From NCBI RefSeq assembly GCF_004011095.1, contig NZ_CP028129.1, positions 682,001 to 746,000 on the forward strand: 64,000 nt of DNA, given 5' to 3'. Shown one piece after another: positions 35,133 to 44,777 of this stretch; positions within the stretch are counted from its first letter, which is position 1, and each line of letters begins with the position of its first letter. The notes under the pieces are model-generated. The model was given only the letters and a program-made list of their open reading frames with translations, was not told where the DNA came from and did not search any database. This stretch comes from Rathayibacter rathayi (lineage in GTDB: Bacteria; Actinomycetota; Actinomycetes; Actinomycetales; Microbacteriaceae). Both the position numbers and the translations under genes were made by a program.

Positions 35133-35939
35133 TCAGTCGTCGGAGACGGTGCCCCGAACGGGTGGGTCCTCGGCCGGCGCCGCGCTGCTCCGCGGTGTCG
35201 GCGCGTAGTCCTCAGCGTAACGTGCGAGCACCTCCTCCATCGGTGCGTCCAGCACCAGGCGGCCCTTGTCGAGGTAGAGGCCGCGGCTGCAGAAGCGGCG
35301 CAGGTCGCGCTCGTTGTGCGAGACAAAGAAGAGGGTGCGGCCGGAGGCGAGTAACTCCTCGATCCGCGCGTAACACTTCTCGCGGAAAGCCTTGTCGCCG
35401 ACCGCGAGCACCTCGTCGACGAGGATGATCGGCTCCTCGAGCCGGGAGACGACCGAGAACGCGATGCGCACCTTCATCCCGCTGGAGAGGTGCTTGTAGG
35501 GGGTGTCGAGGAAGTCGCCGATCTCGGCGAACTCGATGATCGAGTCGAAGCGGGCGTCGACCTCGCGCTTGGACATCCCGTGCAGCCCCGCGGTCAGGTA
35601 GACGTTCTCGCGGACGCTGAGATCGGCGACGAACCCGCCGGTGATCTCGATGAGCGGAGCGACGCCGCCGCGCACCTGCACCGCGCCCTCGTCCGGCAGC
35701 ACCACTCCGGCGACCAGCTTGAGCAGCGTCGACTTGCCCTGCCCGTTCCGGGCCACCACGCCGATCGCCTCGCCCGCGCGCACCTGCAGGTCGAGGCCGC
35801 GCAACGCCCAGAACTCGCCCGGCCGAGAGCGGCGCGAGCGCCCGGCGAAGAGGTCCTTGAAGGAGCGTCGGCCCCGCCGGTTGCGGCGGAAGCGAATTCC
35901 GAGCCCACGGCACTCGATCACCACAGGAGCGTCGGCCAT
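35133..35939 (-). CDS. Polysaccharide/teichoic-acid ABC exporter ATPase (TagH/Wzt-like)
   Basis: A 268-residue ATPase. Walker A is VVARNGQGKSTLLK (residues about 61-74), the signature HLSSGMKVRIAFS (about 150), Walker B IILVDEVLAVGD (about 170) and the H-loop VSHNERD (about 205). LIEITGGFVADLSVRENVYL is characteristic of the TagH/Wzt class, which powers export of lipid-linked surface polymers. The C-terminal carbohydrate-binding extension found in some Wzt proteins is missing; the tail is short and disordered. The ATG overlaps the permease stop (TGATG), so ATPase and permease are made together. Confidence 0.9.
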   Translation of the reverse strand: MADAPVVIECRGLGIRFRRNRRGRRSFKDLFAGRSRRSRPGEFWALRGLDLQVRAGEAIGVVARNGQGKSTLLKLVAGVVLPDEGAVQVRGGVAPLIEITGGFVADLSVRENVYLTAGLHGMSKREVDARFDSIIEFAEIGDFLDTPYKHLSSGMKVRIAFSVVSRLEEPIILVDEVLAVGDKAFREKCYARIEELLASGRTLFFVSHNERDLRRFCSRGLYLDKGRLVLDAPMEEVLARYAEDYAPTPRSSAAPAEDPPVRGTVSDD

Positions 35940-36754
35940 CACAGTTCCTTGAGCATCGCGCGCTCGCAGCGGCGGAAGACGACCAGGCCCAGCGCCAGCA
36001 CGAGGACCGAGATCGCCGCCGAGGCGGCGATGAGCGGAACGTCCGGCGCGCTCGTGAAAAAGGCGGAGCGATACAGCGCGAAGATCCCGCTGAGCGGGTT
36101 GAGCGCGGCGAGCGGACGGATCTGCTCGGGCAGGTCAGCGGTGGAGTAGATGATCGGCGACGCAGAGAAGAGGAACCGCAGCAGGAGCTTCACCGCCCGC
36201 TCCAGGTCGCGGAAGAACACCACGAGCGGAGCGACGAGCAGGCCCACCCCGAGCGTGAGCACCGCCTGCAGCAGGGTCGCCACGGGAAACAGCAGCACCG
36301 CCCAGGTCAGCTGGGCACCGGCGATCACGGCGAACAGCGCCAGCACCGGCAGGCTCGCCACGAACTCGACGCCCTTGGAGAGCACGATCCGCCCCACCCA
36401 CATGGTGCGCGGGATCGACGTCGAGCGCACCAGCTTTGCCTCGCGGAGGAACGCGCGGGTGGCGTCGGAGGTCGCCTGGTTGAACCACATCCACGGGAGG
36501 AGCCCGACGAGCAGGAAGACGATGTACGGGTCCTCGCCGACGGTTCGCTGGAACACAGCGGTGAAGACGAAGAAATAGATCCCCGACATCACGAGCGGGT
36601 CCAGTACCGACCAGAGATAGCCGAGTGCGCTCGTGGCGTAGCGGACGGTGAGGTCGCGCTTGGTGAGTAGCCAGAGGGAGTGGCGGTAGCGCCAGACGGG
36701 GGAGCGGCGGTGTCGCAGCTCCGACTCGCTCGCGAGGAGGTCGGCCGTGCTCAC
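35939..36754 (-). CDS. ABC-2 type polysaccharide export permease (TagG/Wzm-like)
   Basis: 271 residues with six membrane helices. It opens with the cytosolic segment WRYRHSLWLLTKRDLTVRYA, then SALGYLWSVLDPLVMSGIYF, both typical of Wzm/TagG permeases. WFNQATSDATRAFLREAKLV and LNPLSGIFALYRSAFF are further family features. It forms the channel for the ATPase encoded just downstream. GTG at 36754 (start VSTADLLASE) with GGGAGGAG upstream is preferred over the much longer open frame that reads back into the LicC-like gene. The three genes 37529 to 35133 form one leftward operon for a surface polymer. Confidence 0.9.
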   Translation of the reverse strand: MSTADLLASESELRHRRSPVWRYRHSLWLLTKRDLTVRYATSALGYLWSVLDPLVMSGIYFFVFTAVFQRTVGEDPYIVFLLVGLLPWMWFNQATSDATRAFLREAKLVRSTSIPRTMWVGRIVLSKGVEFVASLPVLALFAVIAGAQLTWAVLLFPVATLLQAVLTLGVGLLVAPLVVFFRDLERAVKLLLRFLFSASPIIYSTADLPEQIRPLAALNPLSGIFALYRSAFFTSAPDVPLIAASAAISVLVLALGLVVFRRCERAMLKEL

Positions 36755-36806
36755 TGCGCGACTCCTCCCGACCGGCTCCGACTGAGTTGCAGAGGAGCCG
36801 TGAGCG

Positions 36807-37529
36807 TCAGACGAAGAGGTTCGCCCGCTCGAGGTCCTCGGCGAAGTCCACTTCGACGGCGTAGAAGTCGGAGATGTCCATCGGCTCGACAAGCATTCTG
36901 TCCTGCTCGATCGCCAACTCTCTGCCACGCTCGAAGTAGTCCTGGGCGTCGACCCGGGCGAGCTGACGCATCAGAGCGGCCTTGTCGGAGGCGGACACAG
37001 AGTTGATCCCGACCGCCTCGCCGAGGCCGCCGCTCACCGTCTTGGACAGCTCCTGGATATAGCCCTCGGCGCTCGTCGTGTACTTGACCTCCTCGTCCGA
37101 CACCTTCGCCGTGTTGACGGTGACGAAGGAAACGTCTTTCGAGATGAGGCCGGCTGCGCGGTCGAGGACGCGCGGGTCGAAGACGACGTCGCCGTTCATC
37201 CAGAGCACGCCGCCGTGGCCGCTGGCGTGAAGCGCGCGGAGCAGGCTCTTGGACGTGTTGGTCTGGTCGTACTGCTCGTTGTAGACGAATGTCGCCGAAG
37301 AAAAAGCCTCGATGATGTGCTCGAGTTTGTAGCCGACGACGATGCTCACCGGGATCTTCGTACCGAAGGCGTGGTGAATGTTGTCGAACTGCTGCTGCAG
37401 GATCGTGCGGCCGTCGTTCAGTGGAGTGAGTGGCTGGGGGAGAAAGCGGCCGAGCCGGCTGCCCATTCCTGCGGCGAGGATGACGACGGTGGCGGGGCCG
37501 TTGCTCGTCGAACCTCTGTGCACCATCAT
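36807..37529 (-). CDS. LicC-like nucleotidyltransferase
   Basis: A 240-residue NTP transferase. The nucleotide-binding signature ILAAGMGSRLGRFLPQPLTP is at residues about 17-36, and the metal-binding Asp is in VLWMNGDVVFDP. The short length and EQYDQTNTSKSLLRAL segment resemble LicC/CTP:phosphocholine cytidylyltransferases and sugar-phosphate nucleotidyltransferases of capsule loci. It probably activates a small phosphorylated alcohol or sugar for a cell-surface polymer. ATG at 37529 follows GAGGGGAAGAA. By eye the gene is lower in GC than its neighbours, consistent with separate acquisition. It heads the operon with the TagGH-like exporter. Confidence 0.8.
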   Translation of the reverse strand: MMVHRGSTSNGPATVVILAAGMGSRLGRFLPQPLTPLNDGRTILQQQFDNIHHAFGTKIPVSIVVGYKLEHIIEAFSSATFVYNEQYDQTNTSKSLLRALHASGHGGVLWMNGDVVFDPRVLDRAAGLISKDVSFVTVNTAKVSDEEVKYTTSAEGYIQELSKTVSGGLGEAVGINSVSASDKAALMRQLARVDAQDYFERGRELAIEQDRMLVEPMDISDFYAVEVDFAEDLERANLFV

Positions 37530-37683
37530 TTCTTCCCCTCGAATTCACCGCTGGGTCTCGAACTGAACCACTTTTCGGCTAGAGACACAGTGTACAGTTC
37601 ACGCCTCTCGGGGCCGGGGTGGTTGACCTTTCGCCGTGTCGTCGGTGATCGGCGCGGGCGCCGACGCGCCGCGAGCGAGTTGG

Positions 37684-37689
37684 TACCGT
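37684..37689 (+). promoter_or_regulatory. -10 box of the ABC transporter operon
   Basis: TACCGT ends six bases before ATG 37696. There is no Shine-Dalgarno. Leaderless pattern. Confidence 0.5.
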
Positions 37690-37695
37690 AGCCGG

Positions 37696-38514
37696 ATGAC
37701 GTCCGCGACGAACACCGAGCCCGCGGAGAGCGCCACGGATCCGGACGGCGCCTCGCCCGTCGTCTTCGAGCTGCACCAGCTGACCCGCACCTTCGGTCGG
37801 ACCGTGGCGGTGGACCGCATCGACCTGGCTGTGCGAGCGGGAACCTTTTACGGCATCATCGGCCCCAATGGCGCGGGCAAGACGACGACGCTCTCGATGA
37901 TGACGGGTCTGCTGCGCCCCGACACCGGCCGCGCGCTCGTGCACGGGGTCGACGTCTGGAAAGACCCGACTGCCGCGAAGCCGCTGATCGGGGTCCTGCC
38001 CGACCGCCTCCGTCTGTTCGACCGGCTCACCGGCGCACAGTTCCTGGCTTACTCCGCGGCGCTGCGCGGCATCGACCTCGCGACGGCGAAGCAGCGCACG
38101 ATCGAGCTGGCCGACGCGCTGAGTCTCACCGACGCGCTGGAGCGCCTGATCTCGGACTACTCCGCCGGCATGGCGAAAAAGGTGGCCCTCGCCGGGGCGA
38201 TGATTCACGCTCCGCGCGTGCTGGTCCTCGACGAGCCGTTCGAGTCGGTCGACCCGGTCTCTTCGGCCGCGGTGATCACCGTGCTGCGCCGCTTCGTCAA
38301 CGGCGGCGGCACGGTGGTCCTCTCCAGTCACAGTCTCGACTTCATCGAGCGCGTCTGCGATGACGTGGCGGTCATCGTCGGTGGTCGGGTGCTCGCCTCT
38401 GGCCCGGTCGCCGAGGTCGCGGGTACCGTGACACTGGAGGAGCGCTTCATGGAACTCGCGGGCGGCAAGCAGATCGCCGAGGGACTGCAGTGGTTGCACG
38501 ACTTCTCCGGCTGA
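37696..38514 (+). CDS. ABC transporter ATPase (ABC-2 class, CcmA-like)
   Basis: A 272-residue ATPase. Walker A is IIGPNGAGKTTTLSMMTGLL (about residue 57), the signature DYSAGMAKKVALAGAM (about 155), Walker B VLVLDEPFESVDP (about 177) and the H-loop VLSSHSLDFIER. The GLLRPDTGRALVHGVDVW stretch is common in ABC-2 type exporters. It pairs with the permease encoded next, which starts inside its 3' end (25-bp overlap). The substrate is unknown. It is divergent from the LicC-like operon. Confidence 0.9.
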   Translation: MTSATNTEPAESATDPDGASPVVFELHQLTRTFGRTVAVDRIDLAVRAGTFYGIIGPNGAGKTTTLSMMTGLLRPDTGRALVHGVDVWKDPTAAKPLIGVLPDRLRLFDRLTGAQFLAYSAALRGIDLATAKQRTIELADALSLTDALERLISDYSAGMAKKVALAGAMIHAPRVLVLDEPFESVDPVSSAAVITVLRRFVNGGGTVVLSSHSLDFIERVCDDVAVIVGGRVLASGPVAEVAGTVTLEERFMELAGGKQIAEGLQWLHDFSG

Positions 38515-40031
38515 AGATCGACGTCCTCCTCGGCACGTTCCGCTCCGGGCCCGCGCGCTCGGCAGGAGCCGTCCTCGGTGTGCTCGTTGTGGTCGCGGTG
38601 ACGGCGCTCCTGCTCGCGGCGGTCGGTGCGCTGCGTTCCTTCGATACGGCCGCCGGCGCCGTCGTGACCGCCGGTGGGCTCATCACGGTCGGCTTCCTGG
38701 TGCTGCCCTTCCTGCTCGGTCCGCTCGATCCGATGGATCCGCGCGCCTTCCGGCTCTTCTCCGTGCCGCCGCTGCGACTGGCGGGCGCGCTCGCACTGGC
38801 CGGGGTGGTGTCGGTGCCGACGCTCGCCCTGCTGGTGGTCGGGCTGGCCAGCGCCGCGCTGTTCCCCGGCGCCGGCGCCTTCGCCGTGCTCGGCCCGCTG
38901 CTCGCGGTGGCGACGACGTCTCTGTTCGCGCGGATCGGCCTCGCCGCCTCCGCCGCGCTCGTGCCCTCCCGGACCGCCCGCGAGCTGCTCGCCGTGCTCG
39001 GCCTGGTGCTGCTGCTCGGTGGCCCCGCCTCCCTCGCCGCCGCGGCGCTGCTCGACACGGGGGACACTCCGGTGCTCGAGCGCTGGGGTGCGGCAGTGGG
39101 AGCCACTCCGTTCGGCGCCGCCTGGGCACTCGCGCCGGCCGCCGAGTCCGGCGACCCACTCGGTGCACTTGTCCTCGCGCTTCTCACGCTGGTGGCCGCC
39201 GGCGCGCTGTGGTGGCTCGTCGTCCGCACGCTGACCGGGCGCCCCGAGCGCACGCACCGCCCGCCACGCGGCCTGCGCCTGGGCTGGTTCGACGTGCTCG
39301 CCTCGACCCGGACCGGAGCGATCGCGGCGCGCAGCATCACGTACTGGCTCCGTGACCCCCGCTACCAAGCGTCGCTCGTCGCGGTCCCGGTGCTACCGAT
39401 CGCGGCCCTGCTTCTGCTTGCGGTCGTCGGCGTGCCCTTCCCGTTGCTCTCGCTACTCCCGGTGCCGCTGGTCGCGCTGTTCCTCGGCTGGTTCCTGCAC
39501 AACGACGTCGCCTACGACGGATCCGCGTTCTGGCTGCACGTCGCGGCCGGCGTCCGCGGCTGGTCCGACCGGCTCGGCCGCGCCTTCCCGACGCTCCTGC
39601 TCGGCGTGCCGATCGTGGTCCTCGGCTCCCTCATCAGCAGCGCGACCTCGGGGCTGCCCGACGCGCTGCCTGTCGTGCTCGCGGTGAACACCTGCCTCCT
39701 GCTCGTGCCCGCCGGAGTCGCCAGCGCGATCTCGGCGTGGCTCGCCTACCCGGCGCCGCGCCCGGGTGACAGTGCGTTCGTGCAGCCGCAGGCGCCCGGA
39801 GCCAGCGGCGCCGGGCCGCAGTCGTTCGCGTTCGGTCTGGGCCTGCTCCTCTCGGCGCCGACGGTGGTGCTCGGCGTCCGAGCGCTCTTCGTCGACGCGG
39901 GGGCGGCCGGGGATGCCGTGCTCGTCGGCCTGGGTAGTGCGATGCTCGTCTTCGCCCTCGGCGTGCTGATCGGCGGCTGGCTGTTCGAGCGCCGCGCGAC
40001 CGAGCTGGTCGCCTTCACCAGCCGCTACTAG
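38490..40031 (+). CDS. ABC-2 type exporter permease, large
   Basis: 513 residues and about 12 hydrophobic helices with Ala/Val/Leu-rich sequence and short charged loops (for example TYWLRDPRYQASLVAVPVLP). It resembles the large actinobacterial permeases encoded beside CcmA-like ATPases. The GTG start at 38490 overlaps the ATPase gene by 25 bp, which implies coupled translation. The stop overlaps the convergent hydrolase gene by four bases, with no space for a hairpin terminator. Substrate and direction of transport are unknown. Confidence 0.85.
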   Translation: MVARLLRLKIDVLLGTFRSGPARSAGAVLGVLVVVAVTALLLAAVGALRSFDTAAGAVVTAGGLITVGFLVLPFLLGPLDPMDPRAFRLFSVPPLRLAGALALAGVVSVPTLALLVVGLASAALFPGAGAFAVLGPLLAVATTSLFARIGLAASAALVPSRTARELLAVLGLVLLLGGPASLAAAALLDTGDTPVLERWGAAVGATPFGAAWALAPAAESGDPLGALVLALLTLVAAGALWWLVVRTLTGRPERTHRPPRGLRLGWFDVLASTRTGAIAARSITYWLRDPRYQASLVAVPVLPIAALLLLAVVGVPFPLLSLLPVPLVALFLGWFLHNDVAYDGSAFWLHVAAGVRGWSDRLGRAFPTLLLGVPIVVLGSLISSATSGLPDALPVVLAVNTCLLLVPAGVASAISAWLAYPAPRPGDSAFVQPQAPGASGAGPQSFAFGLGLLLSAPTVVLGVRALFVDAGAAGDAVLVGLGSAMLVFALGVLIGGWLFERRATELVAFTSRY

Positions 40032-40729
40032 CGGCCGACGAGCGCCTCGAGCTCGACGACCACCAGGTCAGGGCGCGTGAGGAACGGGTGATGGCCGGTC
40101 GGCACGTCGACCGAGCGCGTCGCGCGCTCCGCGTGGGAGCGCTGGAGCCCGACGGACGTGCTGCGATCCTCAGTGCAGACCAGGTACGTCGAATCCACGC
40201 CCTGCCATCCCGCCCGGGTGGTGGGAGTGGAGAAGGCGGTCGCCGCCTGCGCGCCGACCCGCTGCCACGCGCCCGCACGGTCCTCATCGTTGCCGTCCTG
40301 GAGGAAACGGTCGGCGAAGGACCGCGCGTCGTAGCCGGTGATCTGCAGCGATCCGTCGGGCAGCAGCCCGATGCGCACCGGATCCGGCTCGCCGCTCATG
40401 ATCGCGCCCTGCGAGAGGCCGGGCTCGGGAGTGTAGGACGAGATGAGGAGCAGACCCACGACGGCCGGGTGGAGGCCCGCCTCGGCGATGACGGTGCCGC
40501 CGTAGGAGTGACCGACGAGCACGGTCGGGCCGCTATCGTCCAGCGCCTCCCGCAGTGCTACCGCGTCGGCGGTGAGGCCGGGTTCCCCCTCGCCGGTCGA
40601 CTCTGCGCAGGAGGGGAGCGCCAGGGCCCGGCTGCGGATGCCGGTTCGCTCCTCGAGCAGGGCGGCGGCTCGACGCCACCACCAACCGCCGTCGCGCACC
40701 AGCGCGCCGTGCACGAAGAGTACGTCCAC
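40028..40729 (-). CDS. Alpha/beta hydrolase
   Basis: A 233-residue single-domain hydrolase. It starts MDVLFVHGALVRDGGWWW (oxyanion-hole region), has the nucleophile elbow VLVGHSYGGTVIAEA (Ser about residue 74) and ends with GHHPFLTRPD, whose His is a plausible catalytic base. The small size and VHGAWVRDG-like opening match the family of short salicylate-esterase-like hydrolases. GTG at 40729 has AAGGAG seven bases upstream. The promoter region is shared divergently with the DUF3039 gene, where a GCTAGC palindrome may give a -10 box on both strands. Confidence 0.85.
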   Translation of the reverse strand: MDVLFVHGALVRDGGWWWRRAAALLEERTGIRSRALALPSCAESTGEGEPGLTADAVALREALDDSGPTVLVGHSYGGTVIAEAGLHPAVVGLLLISSYTPEPGLSQGAIMSGEPDPVRIGLLPDGSLQITGYDARSFADRFLQDGNDEDRAGAWQRVGAQAATAFSTPTTRAGWQGVDSTYLVCTEDRSTSVGLQRSHAERATRSVDVPTGHHPFLTRPDLVVVELEALVGR

Positions 40730-40773
40730 CGGGTCTCCTTATCCTCCGCTGCGTCGACGCTAGCGTCCAAGCG

Positions 40774-40779
40774 TAGGAT
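40774..40779 (+). promoter_or_regulatory. -10 box of the DUF3039 gene
   Basis: TAGGAT ends seven bases before ATG 40787. Leaderless pattern. Confidence 0.5.
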
Positions 40780-40786
40780 CGACGGC

Positions 40787-41068
40787 ATGATTCTGCGCGC
40801 CGAGAACAGCAGCACCGGCCCCCTCGAGGGAGGCGGAGGAACCGCCACCCTCGACCGCGAACTCGAAGAGCTCCTCAACCAGGAGTCGATCGAGCCGGGC
40901 GACCACGAGCGCTTCTCTCACTACGTTCCGAAGGACAAGATCCTCGAGAGCGCGATCACCGGCAAGCCGGTCCGAGCGCTCTGCGGCAAGAAGTGGCTCC
41001 CGGGCCGCGACCCGGAGAAGTTTCCGGTCTGCCCGGCCTGCAAGGAGATCTACGCGAAGATGACGTGA
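40787..41068 (+). CDS. DUF3039 family protein with Cys-rich C-terminus
   Basis: 93 residues of a small conserved actinobacterial family. An acidic N-terminus (1-40) precedes RFSHYVPKDKILESAITGKP, and then come a cysteine in ALCGKKW and a CPAC pair near the end. The three cysteines with the nearby His suggest a zinc site, perhaps for binding RNA or protein. I know of no assigned function. It has its own TAGGAT promoter and is convergent with pncB, 13 bp away. Confidence 0.85.
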   Translation: MILRAENSSTGPLEGGGGTATLDRELEELLNQESIEPGDHERFSHYVPKDKILESAITGKPVRALCGKKWLPGRDPEKFPVCPACKEIYAKMT

Positions 41069-41081
41069 TCCCTCTCCCCGC

Positions 41082-42386
41082 TCACTCGTAGCGGGTTGGG
41101 ATGACGGGCTCGCCGCGGCCGAGCCGGAGCGCGTCGAGTGGCAGTTCGAGCACCGCGTTCGCGTGGTGCTCCCGGGCGGCCGCCACCCCCTCGATACCGA
41201 GGTGCTCGGTGCGAATCCCGCCGTCTTCGATCAGCGGCACGAGCAGTGGCCGTTCGCGCTCGCCCACGCCGCCCTCGGGGCCCGCGCCGACGTGCACGAT
41301 CTCGGCCTCGGCCACGCCGTCCCCCGAGAGGAGGCGACCCGCCGACTTGCGGCCGCCGATCGACGCCTTCGAGACCGACTTCTTGGCCACCGCGACCCAC
41401 TCGCCCGAGTGGCCTTCGTGCGCGACCAGTTTGTAGACCATGCCCGCCGTCGGGTGGCCCGAGCCGGTGGCGACCGAGGTCCCCACGCCGTAGGAGTCGA
41501 CCGGGGAGGCGGCGAGCGCGGCGATCCCGTACTCGTCCAGGTCGTTGGTGACCGTGATGCGGGTGCTGGTCGCGCCGAGGGCGTCGAGCTGCTGCCGGAC
41601 GGCGGCCACCTGCTGGGGGAGGTCGCCGGAGTCGATCCGCACCGCACCGAGGCCGGTGCCCGCGACCCGGACGGCCAGGTCCACCGCCACGGTCACGTCG
41701 TAGGTGTCGACGAGGAGGGTCGTGCCGGGGCCGAGCGCCGCGACCTGCGCGCGGAACGCCTCCTCCTCCGAGTCGTGCAAGAGGGTGAAGGAGTGCGCCG
41801 AGGTGCCCATCGTGGGCACGCCGAACGCGCGGCCCGCCTCCAGATTCGAGGAGGCGCCGAAGCCGGCGATGTAGGCGGCGCGCGCGGCGGCCACGGCCGA
41901 GCGCTCGCCGGCCCGGCGCGAGCCCATCTCGACGAGCGGTCGGCCGTCGGCGGCCGAGACCATCCGCGCGGCGGCGCTCGCCACGGCGCTGTCGTGATTG
42001 AGGACGCTGAGCACCAGGGTTTCCAGCAGGACGCCGTCGGCGAAGGGCGCCTCGACGATCAGCACGGGGGAGCCGGGCAGGTAGACCTCGCCCTCGCGGT
42101 AGCCCCAGACATCGCCGCGGAAGCGGTAGTCGGCCAGCCAGTCGAGCGTGCGGGAGTCGACGACGCGGTTCTCCCGGAGCCAGGACAGCTCCTCGTCGCC
42201 GAAGCGGAAGCGCGTGATCAGCTCGAGGAGCCGGCCGGTCCCGGCGAGCACGCCGTAGCGGCGTCCGGGCGGGAGGCTCCTCGCGAACACTTCGAACATG
42301 CAGCGGCGGTCGGCGGTACCGCTGCCGAGCGCCCCCTCGACCATCGTGAGTTCGTAGCGGTCGGTGAGGAAGGCCGTCGAATCCAT
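41082..42386 (-). CDS. pncB: Nicotinate phosphoribosyltransferase
   Basis: A 434-residue enzyme of the NAD salvage (Preiss-Handler) pathway, making nicotinate mononucleotide from nicotinate and PRPP with ATP. It opens [18 protein letters not shown], the standard N-terminus. [18 protein letters not shown], [20 protein letters not shown], the phosphate-binding VRIDSGDL and [15 protein letters not shown] are all present. [12 protein letters not shown] includes the His that is phosphorylated in the catalytic cycle. ATG at 42386 is chosen because earlier in-frame codons read back across the divergent murI promoter. nudC elsewhere in the window acts on the same cofactor pool. Confidence 0.93.
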   Translation of the reverse strand: MDSTAFLTDRYELTMVEGALGSGTADRRCMFEVFARSLPPGRRYGVLAGTGRLLELITRFRFGDEELSWLRENRVVDSRTLDWLADYRFRGDVWGYREGEVYLPGSPVLIVEAPFADGVLLETLVLSVLNHDSAVASAAARMVSAADGRPLVEMGSRRAGERSAVAAARAAYIAGFGASSNLEAGRAFGVPTMGTSAHSFTLLHDSEEEAFRAQVAALGPGTTLLVDTYDVTVAVDLAVRVAGTGLGAVRIDSGDLPQQVAAVRQQLDALGATSTRITVTNDLDEYGIAALAASPVDSYGVGTSVATGSGHPTAGMVYKLVAHEGHSGEWVAVAKKSVSKASIGGRKSAGRLLSGDGVAEAEIVHVGAGPEGGVGERERPLLVPLIEDGGIRTEHLGIEGVAAAREHHANAVLELPLDALRLGRGEPVIPTRYE

Positions 42387-42485
42387 CCGGACAGTGTTCC
42401 ACGACGGCCGTCGGAGGAGGGATCCCGGCGCGTGCCCGACCGAGGGCTCCCCGATGGCGTCCGGGGCCGGGCACCCGGGCGCGGG

Positions 42486-42491
42486 TAGGCT
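42486..42491 (+). promoter_or_regulatory. -10 box of the murI-rph-rdgB operon
   Basis: TAGGCT ends eight bases before GTG 42500. No ribosome-binding site. Leaderless pattern. Confidence 0.5.
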
Positions 42492-42499
42492 GTTCCCCC

Positions 42500-43366
42500 G
42501 TGACGGACGCACCGCTGGGCATCTTCGACTCCGGAGTCGGGGGCCTCACCGTCGCCCGCTCTGTGATCGACCAGTTGCAGAACGAGTCGATCGTCTATCT
42601 CGGCGACACCGCGCACTCGCCCTACGGCCCCAAGCCGCTCGCCGATGTCCGCGCCTACGCTCTCGACACGCTCGACACGCTGGTCGATCAGGGGGCGAAG
42701 CTGCTGGTCATCGCCTGCAATACCGCCTCCGCCGCGATGATGCGCGACGCCCGCGAGCGCTACACCCTGGGCCGCGGAATCCCCGTGATCGAAGTCATCC
42801 AGCCCGCCGTCCGCAGCGCTGTGCGCGACACCCGCAACCGCCGCGTCGGCGTGATCGGGACCGCCGGCACCATCCGTTCCCGCGCCTACGACGACGCCTT
42901 CGTCGCCGCCCCCGACCTGCAGCTGGTTACCGCCGCCTGCCCGCGCTTCGTCGAGTTCGTCGAGGCGGGGGTCACCTGGAGCGACGAGCTGCTCGCCATC
43001 GCGGAGGAGTACCTCGCGCCGCTGAAGGCCTCGGGAGTCGACACCCTCGTCCTCGGCTGCACGCACTACCCGCTGCTGCGCGGCGCGATCGCTTACGTGA
43101 TGGGCCCCGACGTCCGCCTCGTCTCGAGTGCCGAGGAGACCGCGCTCGACGTCTACCGGACGCTCGTCGCGCACGGCCTGCAACGCACCTCCGTCGAGCC
43201 GCCCACGTACCGGTGGGAGGAGACGGGGTCGAGCGACTTCGTCCGTCTCGCCCGCCGTTTCCTCGGCCCAGAGGTCTCGAGCGTCGACCTCGTCGAGACC
43301 GGCACCATCAACCTGCGCGAGCTCGACCGGGCCGCGCTCCCGCACGACCCAGGGAGACCCGAGTGA
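42500..43366 (+). CDS. murI: Glutamate racemase
   Basis: A 288-residue cofactor-independent racemase supplying D-glutamate for peptidoglycan. Signature segments: [15 protein letters not shown] at the N-terminus, [14 protein letters not shown], the first catalytic Cys in [11 protein letters not shown] (about residue 75) and the second in [13 protein letters not shown] (about 188). Length and motif spacing are normal. GTG at 42500 is leaderless by the TAGGCT box. Its stop overlaps the rph start (GTGA). The murI-rph-rdgB order is common in Actinobacteria. Confidence 0.96.
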   Translation: MTDAPLGIFDSGVGGLTVARSVIDQLQNESIVYLGDTAHSPYGPKPLADVRAYALDTLDTLVDQGAKLLVIACNTASAAMMRDARERYTLGRGIPVIEVIQPAVRSAVRDTRNRRVGVIGTAGTIRSRAYDDAFVAAPDLQLVTAACPRFVEFVEAGVTWSDELLAIAEEYLAPLKASGVDTLVLGCTHYPLLRGAIAYVMGPDVRLVSSAEETALDVYRTLVAHGLQRTSVEPPTYRWEETGSSDFVRLARRFLGPEVSSVDLVETGTINLRELDRAALPHDPGRPE

Positions 43367-44124
43367 GCGACAGCACCGCATCGAAGGCCACGCGCAAGGA
43401 TGGGCGCGCGCCCGACGAGCTGCGCACCGTGACGATCGAGCGCGGCTGGAGCACCCAGGCCGAGGGCTCCGCGCTGGTCTCGTTCGGCAACACGAAGGTG
43501 CTCTGCACCGCCTCCTTCACCGCAGGCGTGCCGCGCTGGTTGCAGGGCAAGGGCAGGGGCTGGGTGACCGCGGAGTACGCGATGCTGCCTCGCTCCACCA
43601 ACTCTCGGATGGATCGCGAGTCCGTCAAGGGCAAGGTGGGCGGGCGCACCCACGAGATCTCTCGGCTGATCGGCCGGAGCCTGCGCGCCGTCGTCGACAC
43701 GAAGGCGCTCGGCGAGAACACTCTCGTCATCGACTGCGACGTCCTCCAGGCCGACGGTGGCACCCGGACCGCGGCGATCACCGGCGCCTATGTGGCGATG
43801 GCTGACGCGATCGAGTGGGCGCGCGGCAAGAAGTACGTGGGGCAGAAGGCGCAGCCGCTGATCGACAGCCTCTCGGCGGTGTCCGTGGGCATCATCGACG
43901 GCGTACCGATGCTCGACCTGGCCTACGTCGAGGACGTCCGCGCCGAGACCGACATGAACGTCGTCGTCACCGGCCGAGGCCTGTTCGTCGAGGTGCAGGG
44001 CACCGCAGAAGGTGCGCCGTTCGACCGCCGCGAGCTCGACGCTCTGCTCGACCTCGCCGTCGCCGGCGCGTCCAATCTTGCCCGTGTGCAGGCCGAGGTG
44101 CTCGCCGCGGAGCCCGGCGCGTGA
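43363..44124 (+). CDS. rph: Ribonuclease PH
   Basis: A 253-residue phosphorolytic 3'-5' exoribonuclease that trims tRNA and other RNA 3' ends. It begins [19 protein letters not shown] and has [49 protein letters not shown] and [20 protein letters not shown] (here [19 protein letters not shown]), all RNase PH hallmarks. GTG at 43363 overlaps murI's stop and has AGGGAG upstream. It ends overlapping rdgB by four bases, so the three proteins are translated in series. Confidence 0.96.
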   Translation: MSDSTASKATRKDGRAPDELRTVTIERGWSTQAEGSALVSFGNTKVLCTASFTAGVPRWLQGKGRGWVTAEYAMLPRSTNSRMDRESVKGKVGGRTHEISRLIGRSLRAVVDTKALGENTLVIDCDVLQADGGTRTAAITGAYVAMADAIEWARGKKYVGQKAQPLIDSLSAVSVGIIDGVPMLDLAYVEDVRAETDMNVVVTGRGLFVEVQGTAEGAPFDRRELDALLDLAVAGASNLARVQAEVLAAEPGA

Positions 44125-44735
44125 GCCTGGACCTCGTCCTCGCCACCCACAACGCCGGCAAGGTGGAGGAGTTCCGCGCGATGCTCGCCGGTGCCCTCCC
44201 AGGAGTGGGCGTGCGCGCCTACGACGGCCCCGAGCCGGTCGAGGACGGCGTCAGTTTCGCGGAGAACGCGCTGATCAAGGCGCGCGCGGCGGCGGCGCAC
44301 ACCGGCCTCGTCGCGGTGGCAGACGACTCCGGCATCTGCGTCGACGTGCTCGGCGGCGCCCCCGGGATCTTCTCGGCCCGCTGGTCGGGGCGCGCGCATG
44401 ATGCGAGCGCGAACCTCGAGCTCCTCCTGGCGCAGCTGCGCGACGTGAAGGCCGAGCACCGCGGCGCGCACTTCAGCTGCACCATCGCTCTCGTCGTGCC
44501 CGATTCGGTGCTCCCGGGAGGTCAGGAGACCGTGGTCGAGGGCCGCTGGGACGGAGCGATCGCGACGACTCCCCGCGGCACGAATGGCCACGGTTACGAT
44601 CCGATCTTCGTCCCGGAGGCGGGTGCGCTCACCGCCGCCGAACTCGCTCCCGGGCAGAAAAACGCCCGCAGTCACCGCGCTCGCGCCTTCACCGCCCTGC
44701 GCACCGAACTCGCCGCCCTCTCCCCCCACCTCTGA
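44121..44735 (+). CDS. rdgB: Non-canonical purine NTP pyrophosphatase (RdgB/HAM1)
   Basis: A 204-residue house-cleaning enzyme that hydrolyses dITP and XTP to monophosphates. Hallmarks: [12 protein letters not shown] (substrate loop, residue about 7), [19 protein letters not shown] (catalytic Asp), GIFSARWSG, and [14 protein letters not shown] near the C-terminus with [14 protein letters not shown] at 44121 overlaps rph by four bases. It is the last gene of the operon and is followed by a long palindromic element between it and the convergent DedA gene. Confidence 0.95.
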   Translation: MSLDLVLATHNAGKVEEFRAMLAGALPGVGVRAYDGPEPVEDGVSFAENALIKARAAAAHTGLVAVADDSGICVDVLGGAPGIFSARWSGRAHDASANLELLLAQLRDVKAEHRGAHFSCTIALVVPDSVLPGGQETVVEGRWDGAIATTPRGTNGHGYDPIFVPEAGALTAAELAPGQKNARSHRARAFTALRTELAALSPHL

Positions 44736-44777
44736 CCGCCCCGCCCTCCGCCTCCGCCCTCCGCCCCCTGATGCCCT

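Noticed and set aside
38328..39368. Leftward Gly/Arg/Glu-rich frame opposite the ABC permease gene
   Set aside because: Low-complexity mirror of a 12-helix permease.
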